A DNA stretch of 64,000 bases from Atriophallophorus winterbourni (GCA_013407085.1 JACCGJ010000656.1:1-64000); one strand, 5' to 3'; numbered from the stretch's first letter, positions 24,230 to 35,479 are shown. Notes: generated by a model from the sequence alone, not told the origin. Translations and numbers: made by a program.

Positions 24230-24239
24230 GAGCAATAAT

Positions 24240-25330
24240 AAGAATAAATCGAAGAGATGAATGTCGATTGTCAGAAAATGGTTTATTGTGTAATTGATCA
24301 TTATTCAGCGCAGGTTGGAGCGTTTGGAACAATTTTTAAGTTTGAGTAAGAGAACATAAAAGGGGGAGTAAAAAATCAATTTAAATATGTGGAATGAGTA
24401 TCATGGTACCAGCTATTATAGTTAAAAATGCGGTGATGGATTGTAATAATTCGAAATTGGGATTGGGTATTGTGGACTAAGGCAATGGAATTGCCATGAC
24501 AAGTTACGATCTGATGGATTAAGCATTAGGAATCTATTAAAATTAATATTATTTCTATTGTTGAAAGTTGAAGAGTTCATAATGGAAGTTGGAGCGAACA
24601 ATAAGGCGCTAGTTTGTCGAAGCTCAGGCAATATGGTTCTTTTCCTTGACTGAGAAATTGTTATAATTTTGGATGAGATTATGGGTTGTGTTGATTCATT
24701 GACTGAAAAAAGCGAAGTTGGAGGTGCATTTAACTCTTGTGACACCTCATCAAATTTCATCGTTTCTTTTCAATTGCTGTAAGATTCGGTGGAAAAATTG
24801 AGTAGTCACGGTATGCTTATTGAACCAAAATCTCCGTTGCATTGGTGTGAGATCAGGTTTAATAATGACATTTTTTAAATATGGGAATCGATTTGAAAAC
24901 ATCCTAATGGTCTAAGATGTGTGATGCAAGGCTTTTGTCACTGAGTTATATTAAGCTTGGGCAACACTTCGAAGGCTTAGTTTTTTCGAGCGCTTTTTCG
25001 AAGCAAAAGCTAATAGGAAGCCATAAGTGGAACAGATATCAGTTTTCAGATCGTGTAAAGAGTATCTGTCATCTATATTAAATAGTAAAAGAATTTTGGA
25101 TCTCAATTCTCTTTGACAAATTTCGGTACAAATAGATTCAACAAACTTGATAGTTCGTTGAAGAATATCTTTATTGATGTTTGCATTATCTTTCAAAAGG
25201 ATAGTCAATGGTTAAATGGTCAAAGCTTTGCAAACGTGAGTAAAAAAGAGTTATTATTCCGAATTTCAGGTAATTCAAATTCCAACTTTCGTAGTTTATT
25301 TAGAATAATGAAAGTGTTTTGATCTGAATA
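24240..25330 (-). pseudogene. LINE ORF1-like region (5' half of the split LINE)
   Basis: Minus frames 24951-25208 (IKFVESICTEICQRELRSK, then RYSLHDLKTDICSTYGFLLA) and 24422-24760 (ISQSRKRTILPELRQTSALL). No zinc finger is visible. It is assigned to the LINE at 16567-19534 because the Gypsy insertion with its CGAG duplication lies exactly between them. Motif support on its own is weak. Confidence 0.45.
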
Positions 25331-25499
25331 AACGGAGCAGTTGTTAACCTTACGGATTTTACGTAGATTTATTCACATCTATATCGAAGTTTCAGTGTAC
25401 ATGATTATAATAATAAAGGATGGAATATTATTCACGAGATTGTGAGATAAAGTAAACGTTTTAGCGCTTATGAGATATTTGCAAATCACGTACCGTTTT

Positions 25500-27540
25500 C
25501 AAACCACCCGTGACGTATCTAAAAGAGTTACAAAACAAGCACGCTCCGCTGCAGTGGGTCGAAACGTATCAAAGGTCGCCCTGGTGGACTATTCATATCC
25601 GTTTGTCTTCCCGTAAAATAACTGCCCGCAATACATGCCATCCCTCAATTTGGTTCTTGGAACCGCGCGAAAAAGGCTTATAACGCTTGGGTAAAATAAC
25701 CAACATGATGTTAAGTTATCTGTTCAGCTATGCACAACCAAAAGGCAAAACCATGGAAAGCATAATAGATTTGAAACTGGAGAAGGGAAATTAGTTGATA
25801 CTGACCTGTCTAATGCGACTGCATTCTCAGGGTGTTTCAGTCGCGCTCAACGACGAAATAATTCTTCAAATGCACTGTCTGGTATGCTTAGCCCATCACC
25901 AAGTGCAATGTATTAAATGAGTTGTCCTCAATTAGCCTGAGGCGTATGGCGCACTTAGCCATCTTCGGGTTAAGAAAGCTGAAGAACCGGATGCTAAAGA
26001 ATATTGCCTCAGCGCTTACCCAACCGTTGTGCAAGCTCGTCAATTCATGCTTGCACCTGGAAGTGGTTCTCAGTGAGTGGAAAGAAGCCATAATCGTGAA
26101 AATACACAAGAGTGGTTGCAGGTCAAATCTTTTTAATTATAGACATGTCAGCCTGATTATCATCTTCTCGAAAATAATGGAAAAACTATTGCCTGACAAA
26201 ATGTTAGCATTTTGTCGTCATTCTCTACTGAACGTGACCTAAAATGAATTACTTAAGGGTAGATCTTGCCTGACTAACCTTCTCAGTTTTCTCGTTACTG
26301 CCAATAAAATGCTGGACCAGGGAAAGCCCATCGAAGCACTTTACTTGGATTATAGCGAGGCTTTTGTTTTCGTGAGTCACTGCCTTCTAGAGATCAAGCT
26401 AGCAGCAAAAAGGCATGCCTGGTAGTCTGCTTGATTGAATAAAAACATTCTTTACAGTAAAGACATTCATATTTTGGGTAGGATCCACGTTGTGATGAGT
26501 GAGGTCTTTAAAATTTCGTTACTCGTTACTCTTCTATTCCTAATATTCATTATTGATTTGTCGTCTTCCTTGAAGCCTCTATTCTTCATTTTCGTGAATG
26601 ACGTGAAGTTCATCCGATCAACGGATGCGTAAACCTTGATGCACCACCTCGAGCGGGTCTTAAGTAGTCATACGTTGGACTTCTCTCTGAACCTTAATAA
26701 GCGCAAACACTTGTCAGCAATTGGTGATCAGATTTCGGTACAGGTGTCGAGAAATAACCTCAGTGCTAACGCCGCACAGTGTTTTAAAAATTTGGAAGTT
26801 ATGGTTAGCTGTGACTTCAAATAGCAGGAGCAATGTGCTGCTGCAGCTCAGTGTGCACGTAAAGTACGTATTTGGCTGAAATCAGTGCTATCGAGCAGAT
26901 GTTTCGATGTATTCCTGAGAATATACAGGGCATTATTTAGGACGCATCTTGAATATTGTGTTGAGGCCTGGTGTTCTCACTACAAGATGGACATCCTACG
27001 ACTGGGAAGCGTAATGCGTCTCGCAAGTCGTATGATTGAATGCAGCAAAAGAAAATACTTGCAACCCGGAAGTCTCTTGATCTTTTCTCACTTAGGCGAG
27101 GCCCATTTTGAGGTGACTAAATTGTAACCTTCAACATCTTGAAGGGTTTAAGTGGCGTTCAAATGAACGACTTCTTTACATTAAGTCCCGAGCTCGGCAC
27201 CCTTGGCTATTCTCTTAAATTTGCCAAGAATCGATGTCGGCTAGACTCCAAGAAACAATTTTTAAGCCTCAGGGTGGTAAACTTCTCGAGCAATCTTCCA
27301 CAAGAACTTATATCCTTCATTTTCGTTTCGAGTTTTGAGAAATACCTTAAATTCCAGATATTCGGAAACAAGAAAGTGTGAAAAGTACGAACTGTATACT
27401 CGATATCGAAGTGCCGGGTGCGCAACCGCATACCGTCGAAGAAAATCTGGGTGCGTGATTGACTTTTAGCCACCTTCAGCCCTGTGCAACTTGAACTTGA
27501 ACCTAAACTTGAACGGTTTAAACTGCAATTGGGGTAATTC
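25500..27540 (+). pseudogene. strongly decayed CR1-like RT copy (family B)
   Basis: Parallels 38100-40250: ALTQPLCKLVNSCLHLEVVL then SEWKEAIIVKIHKSGCRSNL (25922-26242), LDFSLNLNKRKHLSAIGDQI (26636-26824), AQCARKV, FLRIYRALFRTHLEYCVEAW (26885-27127), FNILKGLSGVQMND, then RCRLDSKKQFLSLRVVNFSS (27139-27381). Dense stops and frame changes. Near 25535-25590 it keeps the linker uninterrupted, showing that 38137-38346 is an insertion in the other copy. Confidence 0.8.
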
Positions 27541-27589
27541 ATTTCCTGAATACATTCCCTAATTTCTATACAACCTTAGGGAAATCACC

Positions 27590-28111
27590 TTATTAACGAT
27601 TTGCCTTCTTCATCTTGATAGACGACAGGGGGTCAAGACCTTGTAAACCGCATCTCTTTATATCAGCAACATAGTCCAGGAGAACCTCAGTTGAAGAAAT
27701 CCTGTACAGTGTTGTTCAGCTTCGCCGTGATTACAGACAATACCTCATCCAAAATTTGCTTGAATTGGTTTTCAGAGCTTGCTGAGATAACCTCTTCCGG
27801 AAGCGCATTCCACAAGTTAACATTTCCGGAGTAATCGCCGAAAACGACCGACTAATGGCCCACCATGTTTTTAAGGAGAAAATCTTCAATCTGTTATTTT
27901 AGCAGTCGTTCCAGAGTTTTCACAACTACCGAAGTGATGGTAACCGGTCGGTAGTTAGCCAGATCACTGGTTTCACCGCCCTTATACATTGGTTTGACAA
28001 TACCGTACTTCCAATCTTCAGGTAACCTACCATACCTCAGGGATAAATTGAAGATTAGCGCCAGTGGTTTATGTATGATACTCGAAAATACCTTTAAAAG
28101 CATTGGATGCA
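27590..28111 (-). pseudogene. CR1-like RT, part distal to Gypsy insertion
   Basis: MHPMLLKVFSSIIHKPLALI, LSLRYGRLPEDWKYGIVKPM, YKGGETSDLANYRPVTITSV (27894-28112), then an internal deletion to the C-terminal motif around LWNALPEEVISA (27780-27830). The palm with the catalytic aspartates is missing. Confidence 0.8.
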
Positions 28112-28115
28112 CATC

Positions 28116-28525
28116 TTTAGGTTATGGCCCTAGCGGTGTTTGCTGATAGCGGCTCCTAGCGTCGGTTTCGCTTTCGAACCCCCGCGTCTTGGCTCATAGA
28201 ACAACACTGGTACGCCGAATCTTATCTTTGCAGAACGAAAGTGTTGTTCTGTACATGGGTTGAAACAAAAACAGAAAGAATAGATCTTGCTACAGAGGCA
28301 GTGTCAGTTGTTCGCTGCCTGTCCGTGTTATTATATCTGATCAGATTGCCCGTTGCTTCGCACCATTTTAATGTGTATTTGAAAGGTGGTCGATGTGGCT
28401 GACCGTGGCGCGAAGATCGATAATTGTACACGTGACGTTGGTTGACCTTTGAATTGTGTGTTTGCCAAATGTTGAATAGGTGGATGTGTACAATTCTGAA
28501 CGTGTAGAGACAATAGTCTGCTACA
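28116..28525 (-). repeat. 3' LTR of Gypsy element 2
   Basis: 410 bp, plus-strand ends TTTAGGTTATGG and GTCTGCTACA; about 14-16 mismatches by eye to 32709-33118 and no length difference. Confidence 0.92.
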
Positions 28526-28805
28526 CAGCTCCCCTCCAGTGCTGAGAACACTGGGTGCCGATCGTCGGGATTAAAAAAGGCGATTCAGAGGCCCAAAAAA
28601 TAGATAGCACCCGTTCTAAGCACGATCGGCAAACTCGCTATCCAGAGTTTAGGAGCGGAGAAGTGGAAATGGGCAAGGGATGACTGTCACTTCGATGTTC
28701 CTCGAGGGTATTCTTCACAGGAAGTTCGGTCTTTCCATTCCACGGTGAGTTCGTCCTCACAATACCCTGTGAATGAAAAAAAGAAGTGGGCCAGTTGTTG
28801 TTCTT

Positions 28806-29240
28806 TTAATTTAGTACGTATGTTAATCTATCCGGGAAATGAACATGTCGACCGGATCTAGTTATACATTCACCTTCGGTCTTATTTTTGTCTAAGGATT
28901 GTTTAACTTCTGGTATATTGCTTAACCCGTCTCCACCTGGGTCTTTTTCGATAAAAGCAGGTTTTAATCGATCAATGGGTATCGTCTCCTTTTTACCCTT
29001 GATACCGACGACAAAATGCTTTGGGTGACGTTTGAGGACTTCGAAAGGACCGTCGTATGGAGGTTCTAGTGGTTTACGTACTGAGTCTACCCTGACCAAC
29101 ACATGGGAGCCGGTAGATAACTCTACCGGGATGTATGTTGTGTTGCTCTGTTGTCGCGTTGGTTTAGGTTGTATAGACTGCATAGCTGCACGTAAACGCT
29201 GTACAAAATCGCTAGGATCGATGTATTGGTTACATTGCGA
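28806..29240 (-). pseudogene. Gypsy 2 integrase C-terminal end
   Basis: Minus frame 28806-29183: HVLVRVDSVRKPLEPPYDGP, FEVLKRHPKHFVV, then ETIPIDRLKPAFIEKDPGG. This is the usual GPF(E/K)V...IDRLKPA end of Gypsy integrases. The catalytic core and most of the RNase H are absent: the RT frame joins this segment directly. Confidence 0.85.
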
Positions 29241-29241
29241 T

Positions 29242-29865
29242 TCATGTACAAGGTCCGCTGGGTTCGACGTGTGCTAGCAACACCATTTTGCTCAATTCCT
29301 GCTCGATTTTCTCGAAAGCTTGTCTACCTGACTCGTTTATTTGGAATTGTTTTTTATCAAGCTTCAGTAGGTCCGTCAGGGGTTGCCATAGCTCTGAACA
29401 CTTCGGAATGAAGCGTCGATAGTAGTTGACCATGCCAACAAACCTACGCAGCTTGGTGAGAGAGTCTGGTAATGGGAAGCTTGTAATCGCGTCAACTTTA
29501 TCTTTGAGGGGTTTGATACCTTCAGAATTGACGTGATGGCTGAGAAAATCGATGGAATCTTGTCCGAGTTGCGTCTTGGAGGGATTGATGACTACTCCGT
29601 AATGACGTAAGCGCTCGAACAGTTGTTTGAGGTGTTGTAGGTGTTCCTCGTGGGAACGACTAGCAACCAGGATGTCGTCGATGTAAACGAAGACGTAATC
29701 AAGTCCGTGCGTGACCTGGTCCATGAAACGTTGGAACGTTTGCGCGGCGTTGCGCAGACCAAAGGGCATGCGTAAAAACTCAAAGATACCAAATGGTGTG
29801 GTCACTGCAGTTTTGGGAACATCCGCTGGATGAACCGGGATTTGGTGATATGCACGATGGCACGA
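29242..29865 (-). pseudogene. Gypsy 2 reverse transcriptase
   Basis: [20 protein letters not shown] at the frame change near 29805-29860, then [20 protein letters not shown], catalytic [38 protein letters not shown]. It is joined to Gag upstream with loss of finger, protease and RT fingers. It breaks off before the RNase H. Confidence 0.88.
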
Positions 29866-30256
29866 CCGTGGTGGTCGTCAGTTGGATCTGCCTTGACAAA
29901 TGTGCTTACGGTGGGCTGCCTAATCTCGACGATCTTTTCTGCCGTCTCCGCAAGCTGTGCGATGCCAACCATGTCCACAAAGTTAGCCATTATTTGCTGA
30001 ACGTGTACTGGGAGGCGTTGCAGGAAGAGTTGCTTCAAGAAGCGTTCGTCAATCGTTATGTTGCCTATCAATGATTGCATGCTTCTGAGTAATTGGGTCG
30101 GTGTCCGATCCCCAAGCTCTTCCTGCGTTAAAAGCCGCTGAACACGAAGTCGTTCGAACTCTGTTAGTCGCGTGATCAGGGCTGCTTTTAGATCCTCATA
30201 AGTACATGGCTTCTCCAGCAAAATATCTTGGACTAAGGACGGTGACTCGCAAGTGA
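29866..30256 (-). pseudogene. Gypsy 2 gag, C-terminal half
   Basis: Minus frame 29802-30221 plus upstream codons: SLVQDILLEKPCTYEDLKAA, LITRLTEFERLRVQRLLTQE, ELGDRTPTQLLRSMQSLIGN, FLKQLFLQRLPVHVQQIMAN. Typical Gypsy Gag. Its N-terminal half is at 32456-32633, on the far side of the nested LINE. Confidence 0.85.
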
Positions 30257-30276
30257 GTGAGCTTATTAGTTTAGTT

Positions 30277-30660
30277 CAGTTTGCACAGGACATTATGTGG
30301 CTAACGAGCCAATCGAGCGTCCAGAATTTCTTTCGGTGGAAAGCTGCAGAGAAGCAACCACCACTGCCGAAGCGTTTTTTTATTGTGATTTGGATATCCT
30401 CGACGATCGCGCCGCCAAGGGATAAGCCAATCGAGCGTCCAGAATTTCCGTCTGTGGAAAGCTTCAAAGGAGCGCCCACCACTGCCAAAGTTGGTTCATT
30501 TTCCTCTGGTATCCTCGTCGTATGCGAAGGTACGTCCGATGTTTTCCAAGCCGTCCTTTGGTCCCAGAATTTGTAGCTGCGACTGAGAAAAACGGAAAGG
30601 GTTTCTCTTCACCAAGCCGGTGAGAGGTTAGCTATGGAAAATTGGTGCGTACATTTAAAA
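30277..30660 (-). repeat. SINE-like repeat nested in Gypsy 2 gag
   Basis: Reverse-complement relative of 11637-12012 and 40370-40628: GTGAAGAGAAACCC, then GGCAGTGGTGG, AAATTCTGGACGCTCGATTGG twice, ending in ACTGAACTAAACT next to Gag. It lies between the Gag and LINE segments. Confidence 0.7.
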
Positions 30661-30699
30661 CATGACATTTAAAACGAGGCATTATATAACAGGATTTTT

Positions 30700-32455
30700 T
30701 TGTTTTTTTTTAAATTGTGGTCAAGACCATATAATTTCAAAATGAACAAAAAATGGACAATTCTGACGACAGACAACCTGCATATTCACGGGAAAAAGTC
30801 TGGGAAAAGCCCAAGCCACAAGGCATCTAAACCCCTTTTGAATGCACCTATTGATGTGCAAGCTATTAGTTCCTCAGGCAGCTTGTTCCAGAAGCTTACC
30901 ACTCTTTCACTGAAAAAGTGTTGCCTAAGATTCAGACGGCTGTGGTTTTTCGCGAGCTTCAATGTATGTCCTCTAGTTGAGGGGTTGATCGCTCGAGAGA
31001 ACAGGATTTGACAGCCCTCGTCGCCTAAACCTTTCAGGATTTTGAAAGTTTCTATGAGGTCACCCCGTAGACGCCGACGCCGAAGGGAGAAGAGACCTAA
31101 AGAAATTAGACGTTCTTCGTAGGGTTTCCCAAACATACCTTCAACCATTTTGGTAGCCAGTCGTTGGACTCTTTCTAATAGTAATATGTCCTTTTGAAAG
31201 AAGGGACTCCAGGCTTGCACGCAGTATTCTAAATGCGGCCTGACAATCGCCGTATATAAAGGGATAAACACTTCCGGCGTTCTAAATGTCAGAACGGATT
31301 TAAGCCTAAAGAGTTCTCCTCTAGCTCGTTGTGCAGCGGTGGCACACTGCGCAGCCCATTTGAAGTCCGCTGTTACGACTATGCCCAAATCCTTAATCCT
31401 CTGAATAGATTGAAAGTCGATCCTACCGTTATTCGCAGTTACTGTAATTCTGTTGACTGCTGCAGACAACAGATGACATTTACTATAGTTCAGAGGAAGA
31501 TCCCAATCCTGCGACCATTTAATGACCTTTTCAATATCTCTCAACAAATCACCGTGATCACTGGATCCGGTGAATTTGACATCATCAGCAAACATGTAGC
31601 AGGGACATGACAACTGCGATGCCAGATCATCGATGAAGATCAGAAAGAGTATTGGGCCTAATACTGAACCTTGTGGGACCCCACTGGTAACTGTTGCGAA
31701 TTCAGAGGTAGTATCGCCTACACGGACCTGGAAGGATCTATCACGAAGAAAACTGGTTATCCAGTCGTGAAGCTTACCAGATATGCCTTTGGCCGAGAGC
31801 TTCATCCCTAGGAACCTGTGACTAACCGAGTCGAACGCCTTACTAAAGTCTAAGTAAAAGACCTCTACCCGTCCGCCTTCATCCAGTGTCTTAGAAACTC
31901 GATCTAAAAAGCATAAAAGATTTGAGAGACACGACCTTCCTTTGAGAAAGCCATGTTGAACCGTGCTTAATGATGAATTGTGCACGAGGTGGCTGCACAA
32001 TCGATCCCTGATAAGTCTCTCCAAGGTTTTACATAAAACACTAGTCAAGCTTACCGGTCGGAAATTCTTAACTATGTTTGCGCAACCTCCCTTTGGAATG
32101 GGTACGACAATGGCTTTCTTCCAGTCATCTGGTAGGATGCCTTTGCAGAACGATTCGTTATATAACTCACATAGAGGCCCTGCTAGTACCGTAGATAATT
32201 CCTTTACAATTTTAGGATGCACATCGTCAGGTCGGGCGGATTTATTTCCGTGTAGATTCTTTAGGACACGTGCGACATCATCCGTGCAAAAAACTACTTC
32301 GCTTAGTGAGGCACCCATTTCCGTATTAGGAGTTGGGACTGAGTAAATCGCATCCCTGCCATTTATTCAATGTACGCTTTGAAAATAATCAAGCAAAGCT
32401 GCTGCCTTTTCGGGGTCAGAATTGGCTTTCTGGCCATTGTCTAATATTAGGGTAC
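30700..32455 (-). mobile_element. 5'-truncated CR1-like LINE (family D) nested in Gypsy 2
   Basis: The LINE starts abruptly within Gag (about 32455) and contains only the RT and a 3' untranslated part. With the Gypsy and the outer LINE it makes three levels of insertion. Confidence 0.85.
30786..32455 (-). pseudogene. CR1-like reverse transcriptase, long open frame
   Basis: 510-codon open frame (30786-32318) and an in-frame upstream piece (NSDPEKAAALLDYFQSV) separated by one TGA near 32367. Motifs: SARPDDVHPKIVKEL, DDWKKAIVVPIPKGG, NFRPVSLTSVLCKTLERLIR, HGFLKGRSCLSNLL, FYLDFSKAFDSVSHRFL, SGVPQGSVLGPILFLIFIDD, catalytic MFADDVKFTGS, RPHLEYCVQAWSP, RRRLRGDLIETFKILKGLGD. The best-preserved RT of the window; the endonuclease is missing through 5' truncation. 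Confidence 0.9.
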
Positions 32456-32633
32456 CTACATAATGGATCTTGAGTTTGTCTCGCGTTACGCGTTTGATCT
32501 CAAAGAAATATTCTGCCTGAAGAAACCACAGCTCTAGGTTTTGAGTCCAGAACTGGGGAATGGTGTAGGCGACGGTGTTAATAATTACCGGACTAGAATC
32601 TCTTTGGGGCTCACTCATGGAGGCGGATGGCAC
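32456..32633 (-). pseudogene. Gypsy 2 gag, N-terminal part
   Basis: ATG at 32633 (another ATG 18 bases downstream), then AYTIPQFWTQNLELWFLQAE and KRVTRDKLKIHYV, the start of a Gypsy Gag. Beyond this point the same frame runs into the nested LINE. Confidence 0.8.
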
Positions 32634-32708
32634 GAAAATGTAAATGCAAAATGAATCGTCAAAAGCTCAGGAACAGACTCACCGTGTGTACCTTTTCGTG
32701 CTCACCAG

Positions 32709-33118
32709 TTTAGGTTATGGCCCTAGCGGTGTTCGCTGATAGCTGCTCCTAGCGTCGGTTTCGCTTTCGAAACCCCACGTCTTGGCTCATCGAACAACAC
32801 TGGTACGCCGAATCTTATCTTTGCAGAACGAAAGTGTTGTTCTGTACATTGGTTGAAACAAAAACAGAAAGAATGGATCTTGCTACAGAGGCAGTGTCAG
32901 TTGTTCGCTGCCTGTCCGTGTTATTATATCTGATCCGATTGCCCGTTGCTTCGCACCATTTGAATGTGTATTTGAAAGGTGGTCGATGTGGCTGACCGTG
33001 GCGCGAAGATCCATAATTGTACGCGTGACGTTGGTTGACCTTTGAATTGTGTGTTTGACAAAGGTTGAATAGGTGGATGTGTACAATTCTGAATGTGTAG
33101 AGACAATAGTCTGCTACA
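32709..33118 (-). repeat. 5' LTR of Gypsy element 2
   Basis: 410-bp direct repeat of 28116-28525, followed by TSD CATC. Confidence 0.92.
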
Positions 33119-33122
33119 CATC

Positions 33123-34230
33123 GTCCGGTCCATGTGCTGAATGTACATCGAGTCGTTCTAGTAAATACTGCACTATCTCTAGCGAGATCGAGATATCCGG
33201 CATTTCGGCGTTGCTCTCATGAAGCAGAGGAATGGGAACGTCTCCTCTGTGTAAACCGAATTGTACTGAGCTGCGAGAAGAACCGCTTTACGTTCATCTT
33301 CATGTTCAGTCGAACCTCCCATAGATCTCAAGCAAGGTACTCGTTGAGAAGCTTTCGTTCTACGTCTTATGTACGCAAACAAGCGTTTCGGCATCGAGTT
33401 GGCTTCGTCCACCAAGCGAGTTTCATAATTCTGCCTTTTTTCTCTTTTGAGGTAGGTGCACTTGTTGCGGATAACTTTCTAGGTTACATAGTCATCGGTG
33501 AATCCACTAGAACGAAACTTCCGCCATAACCGCTTTCGTACCTTCATGTATTTACGAATAACGTTATCAAACCACGGCGGTCCCTTAGCAGGGATCTTCC
33601 ATTCATCCATGGGGCATGATTTTCAAGCGATCTTATTTTACCCAAAAAGTTCAACCAACAGGTATCAACATTCGTTGATAGACGGAGAGACCAGTCCATC
33701 GAGATTGCAGACGTGATTAGACCCTCTGTGTCTAATTTCCAGTGGTTTCTCCGGGCATGTGTACGTATTCTCGGTTGAAGACCCCGATTATAAACGAACC
33801 ATGAAGAACAGTGATCGCTGCAACCAATGGGGATCTCAATAGACAGATTTGTAACATCAGCGAATCTAGGTGTGACTACCAAATCCAATATCGAAGGAAC
33901 TTGCCCGACACATATCCTCGTAGGATCGTTTACATTCTGCTCCAAATTCAGCTCCAAAATCGTCTCTAGGAATTCTCGTTGGAACGGTTCACTCCTGGAA
34001 ACTAAATCCGCCCATTTTATATCAGGAGCATTCAGGTCTCCAAGAACGATACAGTCACCAGTGATACCGTTTGATTTGATCACAAAACACAGGAACGTAA
34101 GCGCCAGGTGAGCGGTAAATGACCCCACTCCATATCAGATATATCCATTGTTAACCACGATTCCGTATCAGCAATGATATCTGGCTCTCGCCGATAGGCA
34201 ATTTAACTAACCTCGTCAAGTTTATTGCGT
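33123..34230 (-). pseudogene. CR1-like (family A) endonuclease and RT linker
   Basis: 33544-34128: DCIVLGDLNAPDIKWADLVS (GDxN catalytic site), NVNDPTRICVGQVPSILDLV, then IEIPIGCSDHCSSWF with the terminal SDH. Upstream near 34180 is DIIADTESWLT (the ETWL motif). Linker 33123-33420: VDEANSMPKRLFAYIRRRTK and KAVLLAAQYNSVYTEE. The frame is broken at 33540-33420. Confidence 0.8.
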
Positions 34231-34267
34231 AGACTCCTCGCATTGAAAAGCGATACTCGAAATCTCT

Positions 34268-35421
34268 TCACAGAATGATTAACTGGGGTTGGATTGAAAG
34301 CGGCTTCCAACGAATGTGCGGCCTCCTCCTCACTACCCGAAAATCCACAATATGGAGATCAACCTCGCCAGCTTCCCTGCGTGCTCGCAATTCTTGGGTA
34401 GCTGTTTTCATTTTGATTCTATCTTCAGGAGATAGGTCGCGTAGTATCTTGAATGGCTCACCCTTAAGACGATGAGCGCGTCTTAGTACCATCTGGACTT
34501 GCTCATCCGAAGCTAAAACAATTTTCAGCGTCCGCGGTTTATCATCCTCCTTCTTCCGGCCAAGTCGGAATGCAGAAATGATGGTAACTCCTTCCTCTCC
34601 TTGATCAAAAAGCTTTGAAAAAGTTTATTGTAGGAAAGTTCGCTCTTGCTGTAAGCGTATTTCAGCCATGTCCCCGGTTTGCTCAGGAACATTTACCATA
34701 ATAAGGCATCTCTTCCGAGAATCCAAAAGTGGCTTCTTTGAGACCGGAGATCTAAAAGCATTATCAGAAGTAGGTACTTCTTCCACTACATTTAGCTGAG
34801 CCTCTATTTTGCTCAATCGCCGTGACAATATTTCATAGCCCGGATCACTGTGTAGACCCTTCGACGTCACATCTGCATAAGTCTTATTCCTTCCTGACTG
34901 TTGAGCAAACGGTGTTGAAGGCGAGCAAACGTCCAGTTCCTGCACGTTCAATGGATCCTCGATACTAATACCATTTTGTAAACGGCTTATAGTCGAGGAA
35001 GCGAATGGCATGCAAGTTTTCTCCACAGAAGGTGGTGTCTATCCTCAGCTGAGGTTGGGTCAATGTTTATGTCACCTCCAACAAGCACTTTAGCGGCTTT
35101 AGTAGATGCAGCTACGACTTTATTCTGACTACTTCCGTGCTTAACACTTGATGGTGGAAGGCATATCTTACATACAGTCCGAATAATATCGCATGATATA
35201 ATCTGAAGCCACTGATACGTCTCTGGCTTCATTCCTCCGCACCGAATATGCATCCATTTGAGACATATTTCACATTGTACTGCTTTTGCATTATCAGCAA
35301 CCTGTTTAGCGCATACAAGACAAGAGTCCCCCGAGCGAGCAGCGGGGCACCGATTCCCTTGCATCTTCGTGACAGTAGGTGCTGTATAATCTACTTTTGC
35401 AGATTTTCTAGTCATAACCAT
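34268..35421 (-). pseudogene. CR1-like (family A) ORF1 with PHD-type zinc finger
   Basis: First frame (34987-35421) starts with ATG and holds CLVCAKQVADNAKAVQCEIC, LKWMHIRCGG and VCKICLPPS: a C-x2-C...C-x2-C...H-x2-C...C-x2-C finger like PHD fingers found in ORF1 of some CR1/L2 elements. The next frame (34625-35026) and the C-terminal part 34268-34492 (AHRLKGEPFKILRDLSPEDR) look like the RNA-binding end. Frameshift near 35000. Confidence 0.75.
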
Positions 35422-35479
35422 GTTGAAATCCGGTGAAAATCAAATAAATACAAACCAAGTAAATGCAAGAGTTTCCTGT

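Larger units (their letters stand above)
16400..25340 (-). mobile_element. jockey/CR1-type LINE split by a Gypsy element
   Basis: ORF1-like sequence lies at 24240-25330, and endonuclease plus reverse transcriptase lie at 16567-19534. Between them sits the whole Gypsy element 19538-24229, flanked by the 4-bp duplication CGAG. Removing the Gypsy and one CGAG makes the two halves contiguous, so they are one LINE. A second LINE 3' end is inserted at 18395-18700. Confidence 0.7.
28116..33118 (-). mobile_element. Gypsy element 2, internally deleted, carrying a nested LINE
   Basis: Two LTRs of equal length (410 bp), TSD CATC (28112-28115 and 33119-33122), primer-site-like TGGTGAGCACGA next to the upstream LTR (about 32696-32707), and a GGAGGGGAGC purine tract next to the downstream LTR (28528-28537). 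The coding part is shortened: Gag runs directly into RT (near 29865) and RT runs directly into the integrase end (near 29245). Gag is split by the LINE at 30700-32455 and the short repeat at 30277-30660. Confidence 0.9.
27590..35440 (-). mobile_element. CR1-like LINE (family A) split by Gypsy element 2
   Basis: ORF1 (34268-35421), endonuclease (33540-34230) and the start of RT (33123-33420) lie right of the Gypsy; the RT continuation (27590-28111) lies left. The minus frame reads LDVHSAHGPDD up to 33122 and resumes with VHPMLLKVFSS at 28111. The Gypsy is thus in the middle of the RT motif PDDVHP, with the 4-bp duplication CATC on the plus strand. Confidence 0.9.
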
